Below are positions 12,300-22,985 of a stretch of 64,000 bases of DNA, one piece after another. The notes beneath the pieces are model-generated. The model had not been told where the DNA came from and did not search any database. It saw nothing but the letters and a program-made list of their open reading frames with translations. The stretch lies in the NCBI GenBank assembly GCA_029204225.1, contig CM055109.1, positions 38,516,632 to 38,580,631 on the forward strand. Direction: 5' to 3'. Origin of the DNA: Diphasiastrum complanatum. Taxonomy: Eukaryota > Streptophyta > Lycopodiopsida > Lycopodiales > Lycopodiaceae. Position 1 is the stretch's first letter. Each line of letters opens with the position of its first letter. A program made the position numbers and the translations under genes.

Positions 12300-13186
12300 T
12301 CACTTGCAACATAATCTTCTTCAATCTCTTTGGAGAGATTAGCTTGCTTGAGTTGGTTTTTCTTCTTAAAGCAATTAGAGCATAGTGCCCCTTTTTGTCA
12401 CAGAAGTAGCCCTTCACTTTCTTCTTCTTGGTTTTTGAGTTAGAGGGATGAGCTGTTTCATCCTCTTCACCATCTTGATCTCAATCTTTGGCTTTGTCTT
12501 TGTTGTATGCTTGAGAGAATTGGTTCTTACTTTTTCCTTTCTGCTTGCCTTTGACAGAGAGGGCTTTGTCACTTCCACCATGTTCAAATTTGTTCATCCT
12601 GGAGAGTTTATAGCTTTGTCTAGATTTTTCAGAAATAAGAATTTCTTGGAGAGTTTCTAGATTAGGTAACTTCTCCTTTAATAGCAAAAGACTGAACAAG
12701 ATTATCATGGTCATCTCTAAATCCATTCAGTATGACTTGAACTAGCTCAACTTGGTTAATGGTAACACCAACACATGAAAGCTCTCTATGTAAATCTTTA
12801 ACTCTCAGAACATAGTTAGATACATTCTCTTCACTTCTTTGAAAACTTTAGAAAATCTGATTCCTAAGAGTGAGTATTCTAGAAGTATTCTTTGCTTCAT
12901 AGATGGTCTTTAGTGCATCCCAAGCTTCTTTGGCTGTAGTGCAAGATCCTATCTCTCTCAAAATTTCATTAGATACATTCATCTTAATGACATGTAGAGC
13001 CATTCTAGCTCTCTTCTTATATTTAGGAATTTCAACTTGTGCTTGAGGCTCCTCCTCAACACCAAGCACAATATCCATAACATCCTGGAGTATCAAAACA
13101 GACTCCATTCTTAACTTCCAAATTGAGTAATTAGAATTGTTTAGTCTTTCACTGGCTTCTAGAAGATATCCTCCTTGAGATGCCAT
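12300..13186 (-). pseudogene. Copia F gag polyprotein remnant
   Basis: Translation starts MASQGGYLLEASERLNNSNY at 13186, continues YSIWKLRMESVL and then KKRARMALHVIKMNVSNEI, typical of the copia gag N-terminal and UBN2-like regions. After 12848 the frame breaks; a zinc-knuckle-like piece (FCDKKGHYALIAL) is seen near 12400, with the second half of the CCHC degraded. The protease follows at once. The first 113 codons resemble the gag of element G at 29260-29720, so F and G gag belong to the same family. Confidence 0.85.
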
Positions 13187-13944
13187 TATAATGAAGACTT
13201 CTTAGTTATTGGATTGAGATATGTTTGAGCTTGTTCCTATCAGACTTAGAGTTGCTGGTCTCTTTCACTATAGGTATTTTCAAGGTTGAACTAGCTTCCT
13301 ATGTGAAACACTTGCAACTATATTTGAGATGAATCTCAAATATTCCACAAGACAAGTTATCTAGATCAGACACAAAAAGTGGTTTGAGACACTTTGGCTT
13401 GTTTGAATCCTAATTTTGGCACGTGTGAAATGCTTCAAAAGAAAATACTATTGACACTCAGAAGGCTCAAAGGGTATTCAAATACTTCAAACTCAGTCTT
13501 GATCTACATTTTCTTGTGTTGGATGCTCAAAACAATGGATTCAGAACAAAGTATAGTTGAATCAAATCAAAATGTTGTCACTTGGATTTAGGACCTATCC
13601 CTATCCTCTTTAAGAGCTTATAACTCTTGCTAGACACATGAAATTGATTTGGTTTTAATTTCTATGGAAAGTATAGATCAAATGCTTTCCATCAAGCTAG
13701 AACACTGCTATCTTTGGATCTATAAATAAGGAGAACAAAGAGACTGAAAATCTCTAATTTTCACACGTGCGAAATTCCAAAATTCCGTACTACCTCAATT
13801 CAGGTCTAAAAATTCAGTTCAAGTCCTATTTGATCCAAATACACTTCAGAGAAAGGTTAGAAAAAGTGCAAAACTGCCCTTTTTGCTTGATTTAGCTCTC
13901 AGTTTCTTGTACAATCAGAGTTGTTAGCATGCAAAGCTTAATGA

Positions 13945-13957
13945 GGCTCTGATACCA
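13945..13957 (-). other. Primer binding site of element F
   Basis: The minus strand reads TGGTATCAGAGCC immediately after the LTR end TTTTGTCA: a perfect initiator tRNA-Met primer site with no spacer. Confidence 0.9.
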
Positions 13958-14751
13958 TGACAAAATTTCCAGAATTCACACGTGTGGGGAATGTCCACAA
14001 GAGTGATTGATCTTGATTAAGCTTTGTGATTGGCACTATAACCCGATTCTAGATTGATCAACAAGATCTAGTTCAGAAGAAATGGCTAATTCACAATCTA
14101 GCATGCTAATCAACATAATATAATAGCAATGAATCAAAGAATGAATAAAAGTACAAGATTTCAGTGTATGAGCATTAGCCTCAATACGAGTTAGAGAGAG
14201 AAAGCTAGAGAGATAACAAGCAATATTAGTTTAGATCCAAAATGGCATAAGAAGCTACAAAACTTTGGCTCTACATCATTGATTGTGTGGAGAGCTACAC
14301 ATATTTATGGAGTTTGAGGTAGCTTTAGGTAGAACCACATCCATCCATTCCAAAATGACAACTAAAGTGACATCTAGAGTCTATGTGACATTTGTCACTT
14401 GTCATGCATGAAATTCTACCAACTATTTACAGGTGTACTAGTTCTAACTAACAAAGTACAAATCATCATGCATGTGTCCATTATACTTTGTGCATGCCTT
14501 GCATGTCACTATGGATCACTTACAATTAATGCATGTGAATTGCCACGAGTTTCTACAAGCATGAATTTGCCAATTCTATGTCTACAAACTATATGCAAGT
14601 TGTATTCTTCAAACTAGATAATACATAACCATGTAGCTCGAGTTCTATGTAGGCCAAACTTGGCATTTTGTATTAATGAGCTAGATACTTGTATGGTACA
14701 ACATTTGTAGCAAGCCAAGAAATCAATATGGATTGTTTTTCAATTTTAACA
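13958..14751 (-). repeat. LTR A of copia element F (5' LTR)
   Basis: A 794-bp LTR, minus strand TGTTAAAATTG...AATTTTGTCA. It aligns along its full length with LTR B at 22986-23780, with about 31 differences by eye (about 96% identity). It is a 5' LTR because the primer site adjoins its inner end. GGGTT (14752-14756) adjoins its outer end. Confidence 0.93.
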
Positions 14752-14756
14752 GGGTT

Positions 14757-14800
14757 CTCGTCGTCTGGAATGATCTGGGTAGGATTAGATTTACAGGGTG
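14757..14800 (-). pseudogene. Sliver of copia element E gag
   Basis: On the minus strand this reads NLILPRSFQTTRT. Joined through GGGTT to the sequence starting at 22980, it continues in frame as LFAKDPTMNLEKAIVEI, giving a coherent copia gag. It is therefore the other flank of the F insertion site. It ends against a truncated LTR of element C. Confidence 0.7.
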
Positions 14801-15013
14801 CCTTTGCTTTTAGGGCACCTTTGGAATTCTATATAGTGTCCTTTTTTTGTCTGTCACCATAACGTGTGTAACAGTGTCGCGATTCATTCGTCTGTGCAAA
14901 TTTGCGTGTAAATATGCAGACTGCATGACAACGTTAGTAAATATGCAGCTATGCAGCATGAATGGAGACAGATTAAAATGGGATTTATGAGAGTAGAGAG
15001 AATAAATCCAACA
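14801..15013 (-). repeat. Truncated 3' LTR next to element C RNase H
   Basis: The minus strand begins TGTTGGATTTATTC directly after a polypurine tract AAGGGGGAG (15014-15022), the usual start of a 3' LTR. It runs about 210 bp and has no clear CA end. Its first bases do not match the putative 5' LTR at 19726-20567, so the two ends of element C may come from different families. Confidence 0.6.
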
Positions 15014-15020
15014 CTCCCCC

Positions 15021-15617
15021 TTAATCTGGATCCATGAATGCCTTGATCTTCAGACTGAGCAATGCACAAAATTTGTTGTGTGCATTAACACTAAGTGCTT
15101 TCGAGAAAATGTCTGCAACCATGTCCTGCGTTCTGCAGTATGTTAAGCTTACCTCTCTGTCGAGAACCTTGTCCCTGATGTAGTGATATCTGATCTCAAT
15201 GTGCTTACTCTTAGAATGAAATCTAGGGTTGGCCGATAAGGCAATAGTACTTTGGTTATCACAAAATAAAATTGTAGGGCTGTACTGATACAGATTGATG
15301 TCTGACAACAAATCTCTCAACCAAAACGCTTCCTTAATAGGTTGAGAAGCAGCAATTATTCTGCTTCAGTAGAAGAAAGTGCGATAGAGGTTTGCTTACG
15401 ACTGTTCCACGAAATAGGACCGTCGTTGAAGAATAATGTAAATCCAGATGTGGACTTCTGATTGTCTGCATCTCCTCCCCAGCTTGCATCAGAATAACCA
15501 CTAAGTTGATGAAGATTGTCGTTGCTGACATCTCCATAGCAGATGCACTGGTCCATGGTAGCTCAAATATATCTCATGAGCTGAATAAGAGCCTTCCAAT
15601 GGGTAATGCCAAGATTA
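15021..15617 (-). pseudogene. Copia C RNase H
   Basis: The frames read ITHWKALIQLMRYI, GYSDASWGGDADNQKSTSG, ISWNSRKQTSIALSSTEAE and CDNQSTIALSANPRFHSKSK, then HIEIRYHYIRDKV, ending before the polypurine tract. These are the canonical copia RNase H blocks (YSDASW, SSTEAE, DN.S). The frame changes once near 15356, losing a few residues after STEAE. The upstream MANLGITHW motif is separated from RT by the 728-bp solo LTR insertion. Confidence 0.9.
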
Positions 15618-15629
15618 GCCATGTATTGG

Positions 15630-16357
15630 TGTTGGATCTTCAACATCCTCTGTCGGCTATGGCTCCATCTAGCATGACTCTGGCAGTCTCCCAACTAGTC
15701 TACGCTATGGCTTCTCCAACTAGCTTGAGCAAGAGGATGGGAAGAGCATTATGAGTATAGGATGAGTATTCTGAGGGTAAGATCCACTCTTCTCTCTTTT
15801 CTCTCCTTAGTTTCTAACAAATGATGGCTTAACCTAAAAGATAAAACCCTTAACTAAATCTCCTCCTCTAAGGCTTACCCTACTAGAGAATGGAGGACCT
15901 GGATTAACTTAACTTGTTGCAAGATCAATACTGTACAATACAATGTGAAGTAACACAGTACATGAAACCACACAAGGGAGAACACTCAGAGAGAAAGATA
16001 ATCATGTATTGCAAATGAGGTTCTTGTCGAAAATGGACTCTTCCACTCCTATATATACTTGGAGTGGTGGACACTTACAAAAAGGCATTATGGGACTAAA
16101 TTAACTTCGAATCACATTGGTGCCATGGGACAAACCCCCAATAGGCCTTTGTGACTAATTTTTACATAACTTGAAATCACATATCTATGTGCAGTGCCCA
16201 TGACAGTTTAAACTTAGAACTAAATAACTTAAGCCAATACGGATAACGTAAAAGCCTAAACTTGATATGCAAGTTCTATGTTTAAATCCTATCCTACTTG
16301 TATTTCTAAAGATGTTCTGCAAGATGGCTAGAATATTCCTTGAAATATCAGCCTACA
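15630..16357. mobile_element. Solo LTR inserted in element C, with ATTGG target duplication
   Basis: A 728-bp block with ends TGTTGGATCT and ATCAGCCTACA interrupts the RT/RNase H frame of C. It is flanked by ATTGG at 15625-15629 and 16358-16362, a perfect 5-bp target duplication. Removing it and one ATTGG restores the expected frame order. It contains no coding sequence and has TG...CA ends and a TATATATA box near 16052, all as expected of a solo LTR left by LTR-LTR recombination. Orientation is unresolved. No other copy is in the window. Confidence 0.88.
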
Positions 16358-16362
16358 ATTGG

Positions 16363-17395
16363 CTGAGTGAGCTAACAGCAAAAGAGATATTTGGTCTTGT
16401 ATAGACCATTACGTACATGAGAAATCCTAGTATCGATCGATAAGGGTATTCTCTCATTTGCTCCACTTTCTGCTTGGTCTGGGGACATTGGTCCTTTGAC
16501 AGATGCAGGCCTGGATCCATTGGTGAGTGAGTAATTTACAATTCATCAAATTGTATCTGTTAAGAACATTATGAAGATACCTTTGATGAGTGATGTAAAT
16601 CAGTCGATTTGCTCTGTCTCTATGGATTTGAATTCCTAGACAGAAGTGAGCTTCGCCCAGATCAGTCATGTCGAATTCTGAAAACAACATTTGTTTTGAA
16701 TCCTTGACCATATTGGTATTGTTGCTAAGGAGAAATGTATCATCCACGTACAAGGTGATGATAATAAAGGATTGCTGCACTGACTTTGAATAAATGTTGC
16801 AATCAGCAGTGCTTGGTTTAAATCCTTGTTCAATGAGGAATGTGTTGATCCTCTGGAACCAAGCTCTGGCAGACTGTTTCAAGTCATACAATGCTTTGTG
16901 GAGTTTACAGACATGATTCTTCATGCCTTCCAGAACGTATCCTTCGGGCTAGATCATGTAGATATCTTCTTGTATAACTCCATTCAGATAGACTGTTTGT
17001 ACATCAAGTTGATGCACTTTGAGGTCGGCAGCTGCAACATAAAATAGGAGCATTCGGATCGACAAATGTTCGACAACTAGACTAAAAGTCTCATTGTAGT
17101 CGACATTCGGAATCTGGGTGAATCCTCGTACTACCAGTCTAGCCTTCGTTCGATCAATTGCTCCGTTGGCATTATATTTGATCTTAAAGATCCATTTGCA
17201 ATCAATAATATTGCAGCCAATAGGAGCTTCGACTAATGACCATGTCTGGTTCTTGATCAGAGAGGAATACTCTTTGTCCATGGCTTCTCTCAAGAGATCA
17301 GAGTCTGGTTGACTGAGTGCCTCTTCGACTGTTGTCGCTTCTTGTATCAAGAGACATGCAGACTCAAGAGTATACATTGTGGGCTGTGTGCGCAC
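16363..17395 (-). pseudogene. Copia C reverse transcriptase
   Basis: Frames 17395-16949 and 16924-16454 give the copia RT: SLIKNQTWSLVEAPIGC, DCKWIFKIKYN, TFSLVVEHLSIRMLLFYVAA, LHKALYDLKQSARAW and LYVDDTFLLSNN (YVDD active site), then GLGEAHFCLG-like GEAHFCLGIQIHRDR. A frameshift leads to SILGFLMYVMVYTRPNISF near 16380-16440. A stop or frameshift near 16925-16950 and further lesions make it non-functional. Confidence 0.9.
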
Positions 17396-17449
17396 TTGGC
17401 TTGACCTTTTGGGAGGATTCGACTGATGAACCGCTCCTGGGACTTGTTG

Positions 17450-18214
17450 CTAGGTAGCAGCAACATCTTCGTCTAATTCGCTGTCTCGAAGTGGGTCGAC
17501 AATAGACACGCCTGAGCCAGAAGCTCGGACTGTCGTGTCGATGGCAGGTGATGGAAGTTTTTCTTGAGCAATGTCCTTGTCTTTGAGGTCGACATACTGA
17601 TCCTCGATAAAGACTGTATCTTGGCTATACAAGATTTGCTGGGTATCAGGACCGTATAGCTTGTAAGTGTTATTAGACGAAGTATATCCAATCAGGATGG
17701 TCTTGAGACCTTGGAAGTCCAATTTCTTTCTTGTGTCCTTTGGGATCTACATGTAGGCAATGCACCTAAACACTCTTAGGTTCTTCAAAGAAGGCTTAGG
17801 GCCTGTCCACACCTAGTGGGGTGTCTTGTCTAAGAGGGCCTTGGTCGAACATCTGTTCTGGACGTCAGCTGCAATGGAGACAGCTTCAGCCCAGAACCTC
17901 TTGGGCAACGATGCATGCGATAGCATGCATTTAGTAGATTCAACCAGAGTACGGTTCTTCCTCTCAGCTAAGCCATTAGACTGAGCACTGTAAAGAGTGA
18001 TGAATTGCTGCTCAATGCCTTGGCTTTGGCAGTACTCCTTCATCGGGCCACAAATATCTGAATGTACAACATCTAGCAATCCTCTAGCAACATGCTGATG
18101 GCTTGACTTAAATGGTTTCCTAGTCTGTTTACCAACTAGACAGTCTTGACAGACAGGTAACTCGACTTTTTCGCGAGGATAGTCGAAATCAAGAACAATA
18201 GATTGTCTAGACAT
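17450..18214 (-). pseudogene. Copia C integrase with deleted catalytic core
   Basis: The zinc-finger end CQDCLVGKQTRKPFKSS and VVHSDICGPM (first core aspartate) are followed directly by KEYCQSQGIEQQFI, then NGLAERKNRTLVE (the glutamate block). Roughly 80-90 residues that should hold the second catalytic aspartate (DNGGEF block) are gone, with no change of frame. The C-terminal LKTILIGYTSSNNTYKLY follows at 17722-17450 in another frame. Integration competence is therefore lost. Confidence 0.88.
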
Positions 18215-18763
18215 TCATTGTACAGTAGCATGATTTAAATGACCAAGTCTATAATGCCAAAGTAAACCTTTATTTGAATGAATTGAAGTACTGAGAGCCT
18301 GACTAGAGGCAGAAAAACAATGACTCAATTTATACAAGTATCCATGTCTCTTTTCGAGTGCTAGGATCTTGCCTGTCCTATCAACTACTTTACACTGATC
18401 ACATTCAAATTCTACTCTGTGTCCTAGATCTGTGATTCTGCTTACAGAGAGCAGATTCGTAGATAAATTTGGTACATAAAGGACTTTAGAGAGTAGCTTA
18501 GACTGATCATTTGCAAAGCATAATCTTGCAATGCCTTCACCTTTAATAGCTTGTGTGCTATTGTCGCCAAGGTGAACGAATTTCTGGCAACTGTAAGGTG
18601 TATAGGACTCGAAATAGCCAATGAGGCTAGTCATGTGCTGAGTGGCTCCGGAATCCAAGAACCAAGAACTGTCGCCAGATGCTCCTTGATTGTTGGTCAT
18701 GAAGGCATCATGATCCGCTTCTTGAATAGGCTGTGGAGCTTTTGCAGCTGCATTTGCCACTTG
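18215..18763 (-). pseudogene. Copia C protease and pre-integrase region
   Basis: WFLDSGATQHMTSLIGYF carries the DSGAT active site; KVLYVPNLSTNLLSVSRI is the downstream conserved block, and GLLWHYRLGHLNHATV is the GAG-pre-integrase motif. A stop codon separates it from the integrase frame that starts MSRQSIV. Other than that stop, the 181-codon segment is intact. Confidence 0.9.
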
Positions 18764-18802
18764 ATTCGACTGCCCCTTGTTATTGTTCTTCGCTTGAAGT
18801 AT

Positions 18803-19569
18803 TCAGCAGTCTTGTATTTCGTGGTTGTTTTGTTTGCAATATCTGCAGAATAGCTTTTTCTTTGTCTGTGAATTCAACTGTTCCTTGTGCTGAGCTGGTT
18901 TCTGGTCTGTCTTTGATTTCTTCGGGCCTTTTTTCTTCTTCTGCTTTGTCATGCTCTTGTTGGTGTACAAGGCGTGAGAATCAGCTGAGGAACTCGAGGC
19001 TTCATTCTTTTGTGTATCGTCCTGCAACAACATTGTAATGACTCTCGAAAGAGTCAATTCTGGATGAGTCATGATGATCATCACCCAGCTGTCGTAAGAA
19101 CTTGGCAAGCTTGTAAGCAGTTGCATCATTGCATCTTGATTATCTATCACAGATCCGCGGCCATTTATCTTAGCAGGCTCTTGAATTGATTGATGTGATT
19201 CTGCAGCGAATCACCATTCGTCATCATGAGGGAGTAGAATTTCTTCCTGAGATGTAGCTTGGAAGCTATATCTCGCACTTCGTATAGTGTGCTCAAGATG
19301 TCCCAGACTTCTTTCGATGTCTGGGCCTCAAATTCATGGTTTATCTGGGTATCCGTGATGTTGAGGATGATCATCGCGAAAGCCTTTCCATCCTTCAGCT
19401 TCCATCTGGCGATTGTCGCGTCGTCCTCTTTGGGTTTCCCTTCTGCACCTGTAACAACGTCATACAATTCTTTTGTCATTAGTATACTTTTCATCTTAAA
19501 TTTCCACCAATGGTAATTGGCTCCATCAAGCTTGTCCATGATAGGACTGGCTTTCCCTTGGGAATCCAT
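18803..19569 (-). pseudogene. Copia C gag
   Basis: Starts MDSQGKASPIMDKLDGANYH with the WWKFKMKSIL block and the usual ISKEVWDILSTLYE-type region (TSKEVWDILSTLYE). A frameshift near 19150-19165 moves to the frame with LLTSLPSSYDSWV and a lysine-rich linker, ending in a CCHC zinc knuckle CRYCKQNNHEIQDC. A stop follows. Closely related in layout to the gag of plus-strand element D at 20688. Confidence 0.9.
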
Positions 19570-19713
19570 GTGGAAGAATTAGTCTAAGTGATAGGAGAAA
19601 TTATCAGTGACTTAAGTATGAAAATCTGATATTGAAAATACAGAACAAAAAAACAATTACTCTATCGGCAAGTAGAGTCTTGTATTGTGGAAGCTTATCA
19701 AGCTATGAAAATA

Positions 19714-19725
19714 GCTTTGATACCA
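19714..19725 (-). other. Primer binding site of element C
   Basis: The minus strand reads TGGTATCAAAGC directly after the LTR end TCTCTCCAACA. Confidence 0.8.
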
Positions 19726-20567
19726 TGTTGGAGAGAGGGAGATGAACGAGTTGAGAAAGGTGTTGTGTGTTAGAAACGAAAATTAGCTCAAAGGGTAAGA
19801 TGAACACGAACGAGAAACAAACTCGAACAAGAAACGAAACACGAATGAGAAACGAACTCGAACAGAAAATGTTCAAGCGCAGCGGAACAAGTTATACAAC
19901 TCTCTCTGTAAGCATGACTACGCCTATCAGAATAAACAGAACTTTAGTGATGGAAATCACGGTCATTCTAGATTATGCAGCCAAACATTAATAGATGAAT
20001 GAAGCGCCAGAAGCATGGTTTGTCACAAATAGCAAGACAAATTATATGTCGCGAATGATTCGCAAAGAGTTAGACTGTGCTCGATTGATAATTAGTCGCA
20101 AAAGATTTGCGAAAGACAAGACTAAATGTTAGTCGTCTATTACCAGAAAGAACAAGTAGAAAGATCAGACAGAATGAATAATAAGCATAGCAATATTAAC
20201 ACAGATCTGAACGCAGAACAAAGAACTGTATCAGATTAAGTATATCATGTATACATGTTAATAATGCGGTAGAGCACAAGACAATAGCGGATGAAACCGT
20301 GTGCCCTACGAAGCTTATACAATCTATAAAGGAATAAAACCTTATTGCCGACAATCAAGAATCAATGCGCAAGGCATCTACTTCGTCTATCTTTCTGATA
20401 AGCTTCTGATGCTAATTTACATACACTTCATCTTCTCATCGTCAACTTTGTCTACCTCGTCTACCTGAATACACAAATGGTATCAGCTGTGATTATCTTT
20501 AACATAAGCTGTCTATTAGACTATTTTTGCACCTAGCAGCCGATTAGAACGGGAGAGCTGTTCCACA
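19726..20567 (-). repeat. Putative 5' LTR of element C
   Basis: The inner end (plus strand TGTTGGAGAGAGG) adjoins the primer site and is secure. The outer end is placed at TTCCACA (20567), where sequence matching the LTR end of element D begins. It contains many repeats of the type ACGAGAAACGAAC. The outer border is uncertain because no second full copy is present. Confidence 0.5.
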
Positions 20568-20623
20568 ATATTCTTGCTCTCTTCTCCGTTCTCGTTCTTC
20601 TTATCTCCCTTGTCCCATCAGAT

Positions 20624-20636
20624 TGGTATTAGAACG
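20624..20636 (+). other. Variant primer binding site of element D
   Basis: TGGTATTAGAACG follows the LTR end by three bases. It departs from the common TGGTATCAGAGCC at two to three positions, as does TGGTATTAAAACT at 34684. Confidence 0.6.
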
Positions 20637-20687
20637 TAGCTCAAATAAACTGAGAGATTAAGTTTGTTCTATTTGTATATTGTTATC

Positions 20688-21555
20688 ATGTCTCATATAA
20701 GTAGCTCTGATTCTTCATCACTCACTGAAGCTAGAGTCATTGACAAATTCAATGATTCTAACTTCTACATCTGGAAGTTAAAACTTAGAATGATGTTAAT
20801 AGATAGAGATCTTTGGGATGTAGTAGAAGGTGCAGACCTGAAATCAGAAGATGGTGATCAAGCAAAGGTCTGGAGGATCAAAGATCAGAAGGCCTTAGTA
20901 TGTATCACATTCAATCTGGCCAACTCCCAAATCTCTCATGTTACCACGTGCAAAACCTCTAAGGAAGCACTGGACTTGTTATCAAGTCTCTATGAGACTC
21001 ACGGTGTAACCACGAGATTACACCTTAGAAGGAAGTTCTTTACTCTTAGCATATTTGATTCTACTGCCATCACTTCTCACATCAATAGCTTCAAATTTTT
21101 TGGATCAATTATCAGCTGTAGGATGTTCCATTCAAGATGATGATGTCGTTATGGCCTTGTTTTCTTCTCTTCCAAAGTCATATGAACACTTTGTGGTGAT
21201 GATCTCCACACAATCCGACCTCACTCTTCAAAAGGAGATCGGTCATCTTCTTCAAGAAGAAATACGGAGAAAGACTAGCAGCCTATCCATCAAAGACAAA
21301 TCCCTCTATACGCCAAGAAGAAAGACTATTCCAAGGGCAAGAATCAAGTGCAGTAGCAACAACAGAAGCCTCACACTCAAGGTGAGCATGGTGGATGGCG
21401 CAAGAAGCTTTTCTGCAGATATTGCAAAAGAGCCAATCATGACATCAAGGAGTGTCATATTTGGATCTACAACGAGGCAAAGAAGCAACAACAACAATGG
21501 TAGCCAGACTCCTCCAATGCGACGGAATTCAAGGAGCAAGATACACACTTGTTAA
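20688..21555 (+). pseudogene. Copia D gag
   Basis: Starts MSHISSSDSSSLTEARVIDK and has the FYIWKLKLRMMLIDRDLWDV block, TSKEALDLLSSLYET and LHLRRKFFTL. A frameshift near 21090-21120 moves to a second frame carrying LFSSLPKSYEHFVV. The zinc-knuckle region, SADIAKEPIMTSRSV in this frame, is itself shifted (FCRYCKRANHDIKEC in the neighbouring frame at about 21410-21455). Broken, but recognisably the same family type as C gag. Confidence 0.85.
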
Positions 21556-22150
21556 TGGCTTACAATAACAGCAAAGATTGTGATAGCTGGTACCTGGACA
21601 GCGGCACTACCCAACACATGACCTCTCACAAGGAATGGTTTACATAGTACACAACTTACAACAGAGACCAATTTATCTACCTCATAGATTCTAGCACCAT
21701 ACGCATGGAAGGCAAAGGAGTAGTGAAGACCAGCTTCAACAACAATCTATCCATTTGTGTTCCTAACATCCTTGTTCCTCAGTTGTCAAAGAACCTGTTA
21801 TCAATCTCTAAGATAACTGATGAGGGCTACACTGTTACTTTCTCATCTGAACAGTATACAATACTCGAGAAAGGTACTACTCTAACTACATGCACTAGAG
21901 TCGAAAATCTTTACGTACTCTCTAATTCAGTTGCATTAGCTAGTATCTCTAATGAAAATGTAAATGATAGTGCTATTCTGTGGCATAGTCGATTTGGACA
22001 CGTAAATACAAGATCACTTTCTTATATGTGTTGTAATAATTTAGTTGATGGACTGACTTTCCCTTCTTCATTATATAGGAAATCTTTCTTCTGTGAATCA
22101 TGCATCTATGGGAAGCACTCTAGAGGCAAGTCCTTGAGCGATCAAAGTAC
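21556..22150 (+). pseudogene. Copia D protease and pre-integrase region
   Basis: WYLDSGTTQHMTSHKEWF (21580-21640) carries the active site. An in-frame stop follows, then 21705 onward reads NILVPQLSKNLLSISKITD, ILWHSRFGHVNTRSLSY and FFCESCIYGKHSRGKS, the zinc-finger end of integrase. Homology stops near 22150, where minus-strand protease of element E begins. Confidence 0.85.
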
Positions 22151-22980
22151 TGGTACTGGCATCAATCACATTGCATGCTTTGTCATAAAATGTCACACGC
22201 ATCCCTGCATCTGCTATTCTTGCTACAGAGAACAAGTCTTTTTGTAGGGTAGGCACGAACAGAACGTCTTCAAGTCATCTGTCTTTGCCATTTGTGTTGA
22301 GCCATAGTGAACCCATACCGTTCACTTGATGTCTAGATCCATGTTCAAGAACTATGAATCTTGAAGGATCTGCACTTCTGAAATCAAACATGACTCGTCT
22401 TGATGTCATGAAGTGTGAGGTGGCTCTTGAATCTAGGATCACCTCATGTGTGTCAGATGTTGATGTTGCACACACGTCTTCACAAATGTAGGCAGTTGAA
22501 CAGTTTCTGTTCATTTTTTTTCGCCCATCTTCGAGCTCTCAGACTCCTCGACATAGGATGAACTATTGTTGTTCTCTTGTCTGTTCTGTGCTGATTTGTT
22601 TCTTGGGTTCTGGCGACAATCCATGGCTGCGTGACGCTTCTTATGGCAATGGATACACTCAATCTTGGGATGGAGCCAACATGTATCTATTGTGTGCCCG
22701 TCTCTTTTGCATCTCACGCAAGTCTTCTTGTCTGCACCTTGTTGTTTCGACCTCCCTTTGCTCTTCCAGTTGCTCTTGTTGGTCCCCTCTGCTTGCTGGT
22801 CATGATCCTGCCTATGATTGGACCCCCTCTTAGGCTTGAATTGCTTCTTGGATTTTTCTTTGTCGTCGTAGAGGGCCTAGTCAGAACCATCTTTGTGATC
22901 AAGATGTTCTCTGGCCTCAATTTCCTCTCGAATCTCGACAATCGCCTTTTCGAGGTTCATGGTAGGATCTTTTGCGAACA
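22151..22980 (-). pseudogene. Copia element E gag C-terminal half and protease
   Basis: Minus strand from 22980: LFAKDPTMNLEKAIVEIREE, a basic linker, a first zinc knuckle near CVRCKRDGHTIDTC, a second one CIHCHKKRHAAMDC, then a degraded protease site LDSRATSHFMTSRRVMF (DSGAS changed to DSRAT) and DVLFVPTLQKDLFSVARIAD. The two adjacent CCHC boxes are unusual for copia gag. The N-terminal half is cut off at 22981 by the F insertion, and the 3' end is lost at element D. Confidence 0.85.
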
Positions 22981-22985
22981 GGGTT
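22981..22985. other. Target-site duplication GGGTT next to LTR B
   Basis: GGGTT directly precedes LTR B. An identical GGGTT (14752-14756) directly follows LTR A. Both are the outer flanks of the same LTR family, and the E gag frame reads through one copy. Confidence 0.75.

Larger units (their letters stand above)
12096..14751 (-). mobile_element. Copia element F, 5' half: LTR A, PBS, leader, gag, protease
   Basis: Read on the minus strand the order is LTR A (14751-13958), primer site, an untranslated leader (13944-13187), gag from 13186 and an aspartic protease ending near 12097. The rest is replaced by Ty3 integrase sequence. The missing 3' half (LTR, RNase H, RT, integrase) appears to be the segment at 22986-26050. 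The base immediately outside LTR A starts GGGTT, the same pentamer found outside LTR B. Confidence 0.85.
14801..20567 (-). mobile_element. Copia element C (near-complete gene order, decayed)
   Basis: On the minus strand the order is putative LTR, primer site (19725-19714), gag (19569-18803), protease (18760-18215), integrase (18214-17450), RT (17395-16363), RNase H (15617-15021), polypurine tract and truncated LTR. Gene order is that of Ty1/copia. Stops, frameshifts, loss of the integrase core and a solo LTR inserted between RT and RNase H show it is dead. The flanking LTRs do not match each other in what I could compare. Confidence 0.8.
20568..22150 (+). mobile_element. Copia element D, plus strand, 5' part only
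   Basis: It keeps about 50 bp of LTR end (to CTTGTCCCATCA at 20620), a primer site, gag and protease with the pre-integrase region. It stops near 22150 against the oppositely oriented element E. The LTR end and the unusual primer site TGGTATTAGAACG resemble the junction at 34682 in element G, suggesting related families. Confidence 0.75.
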
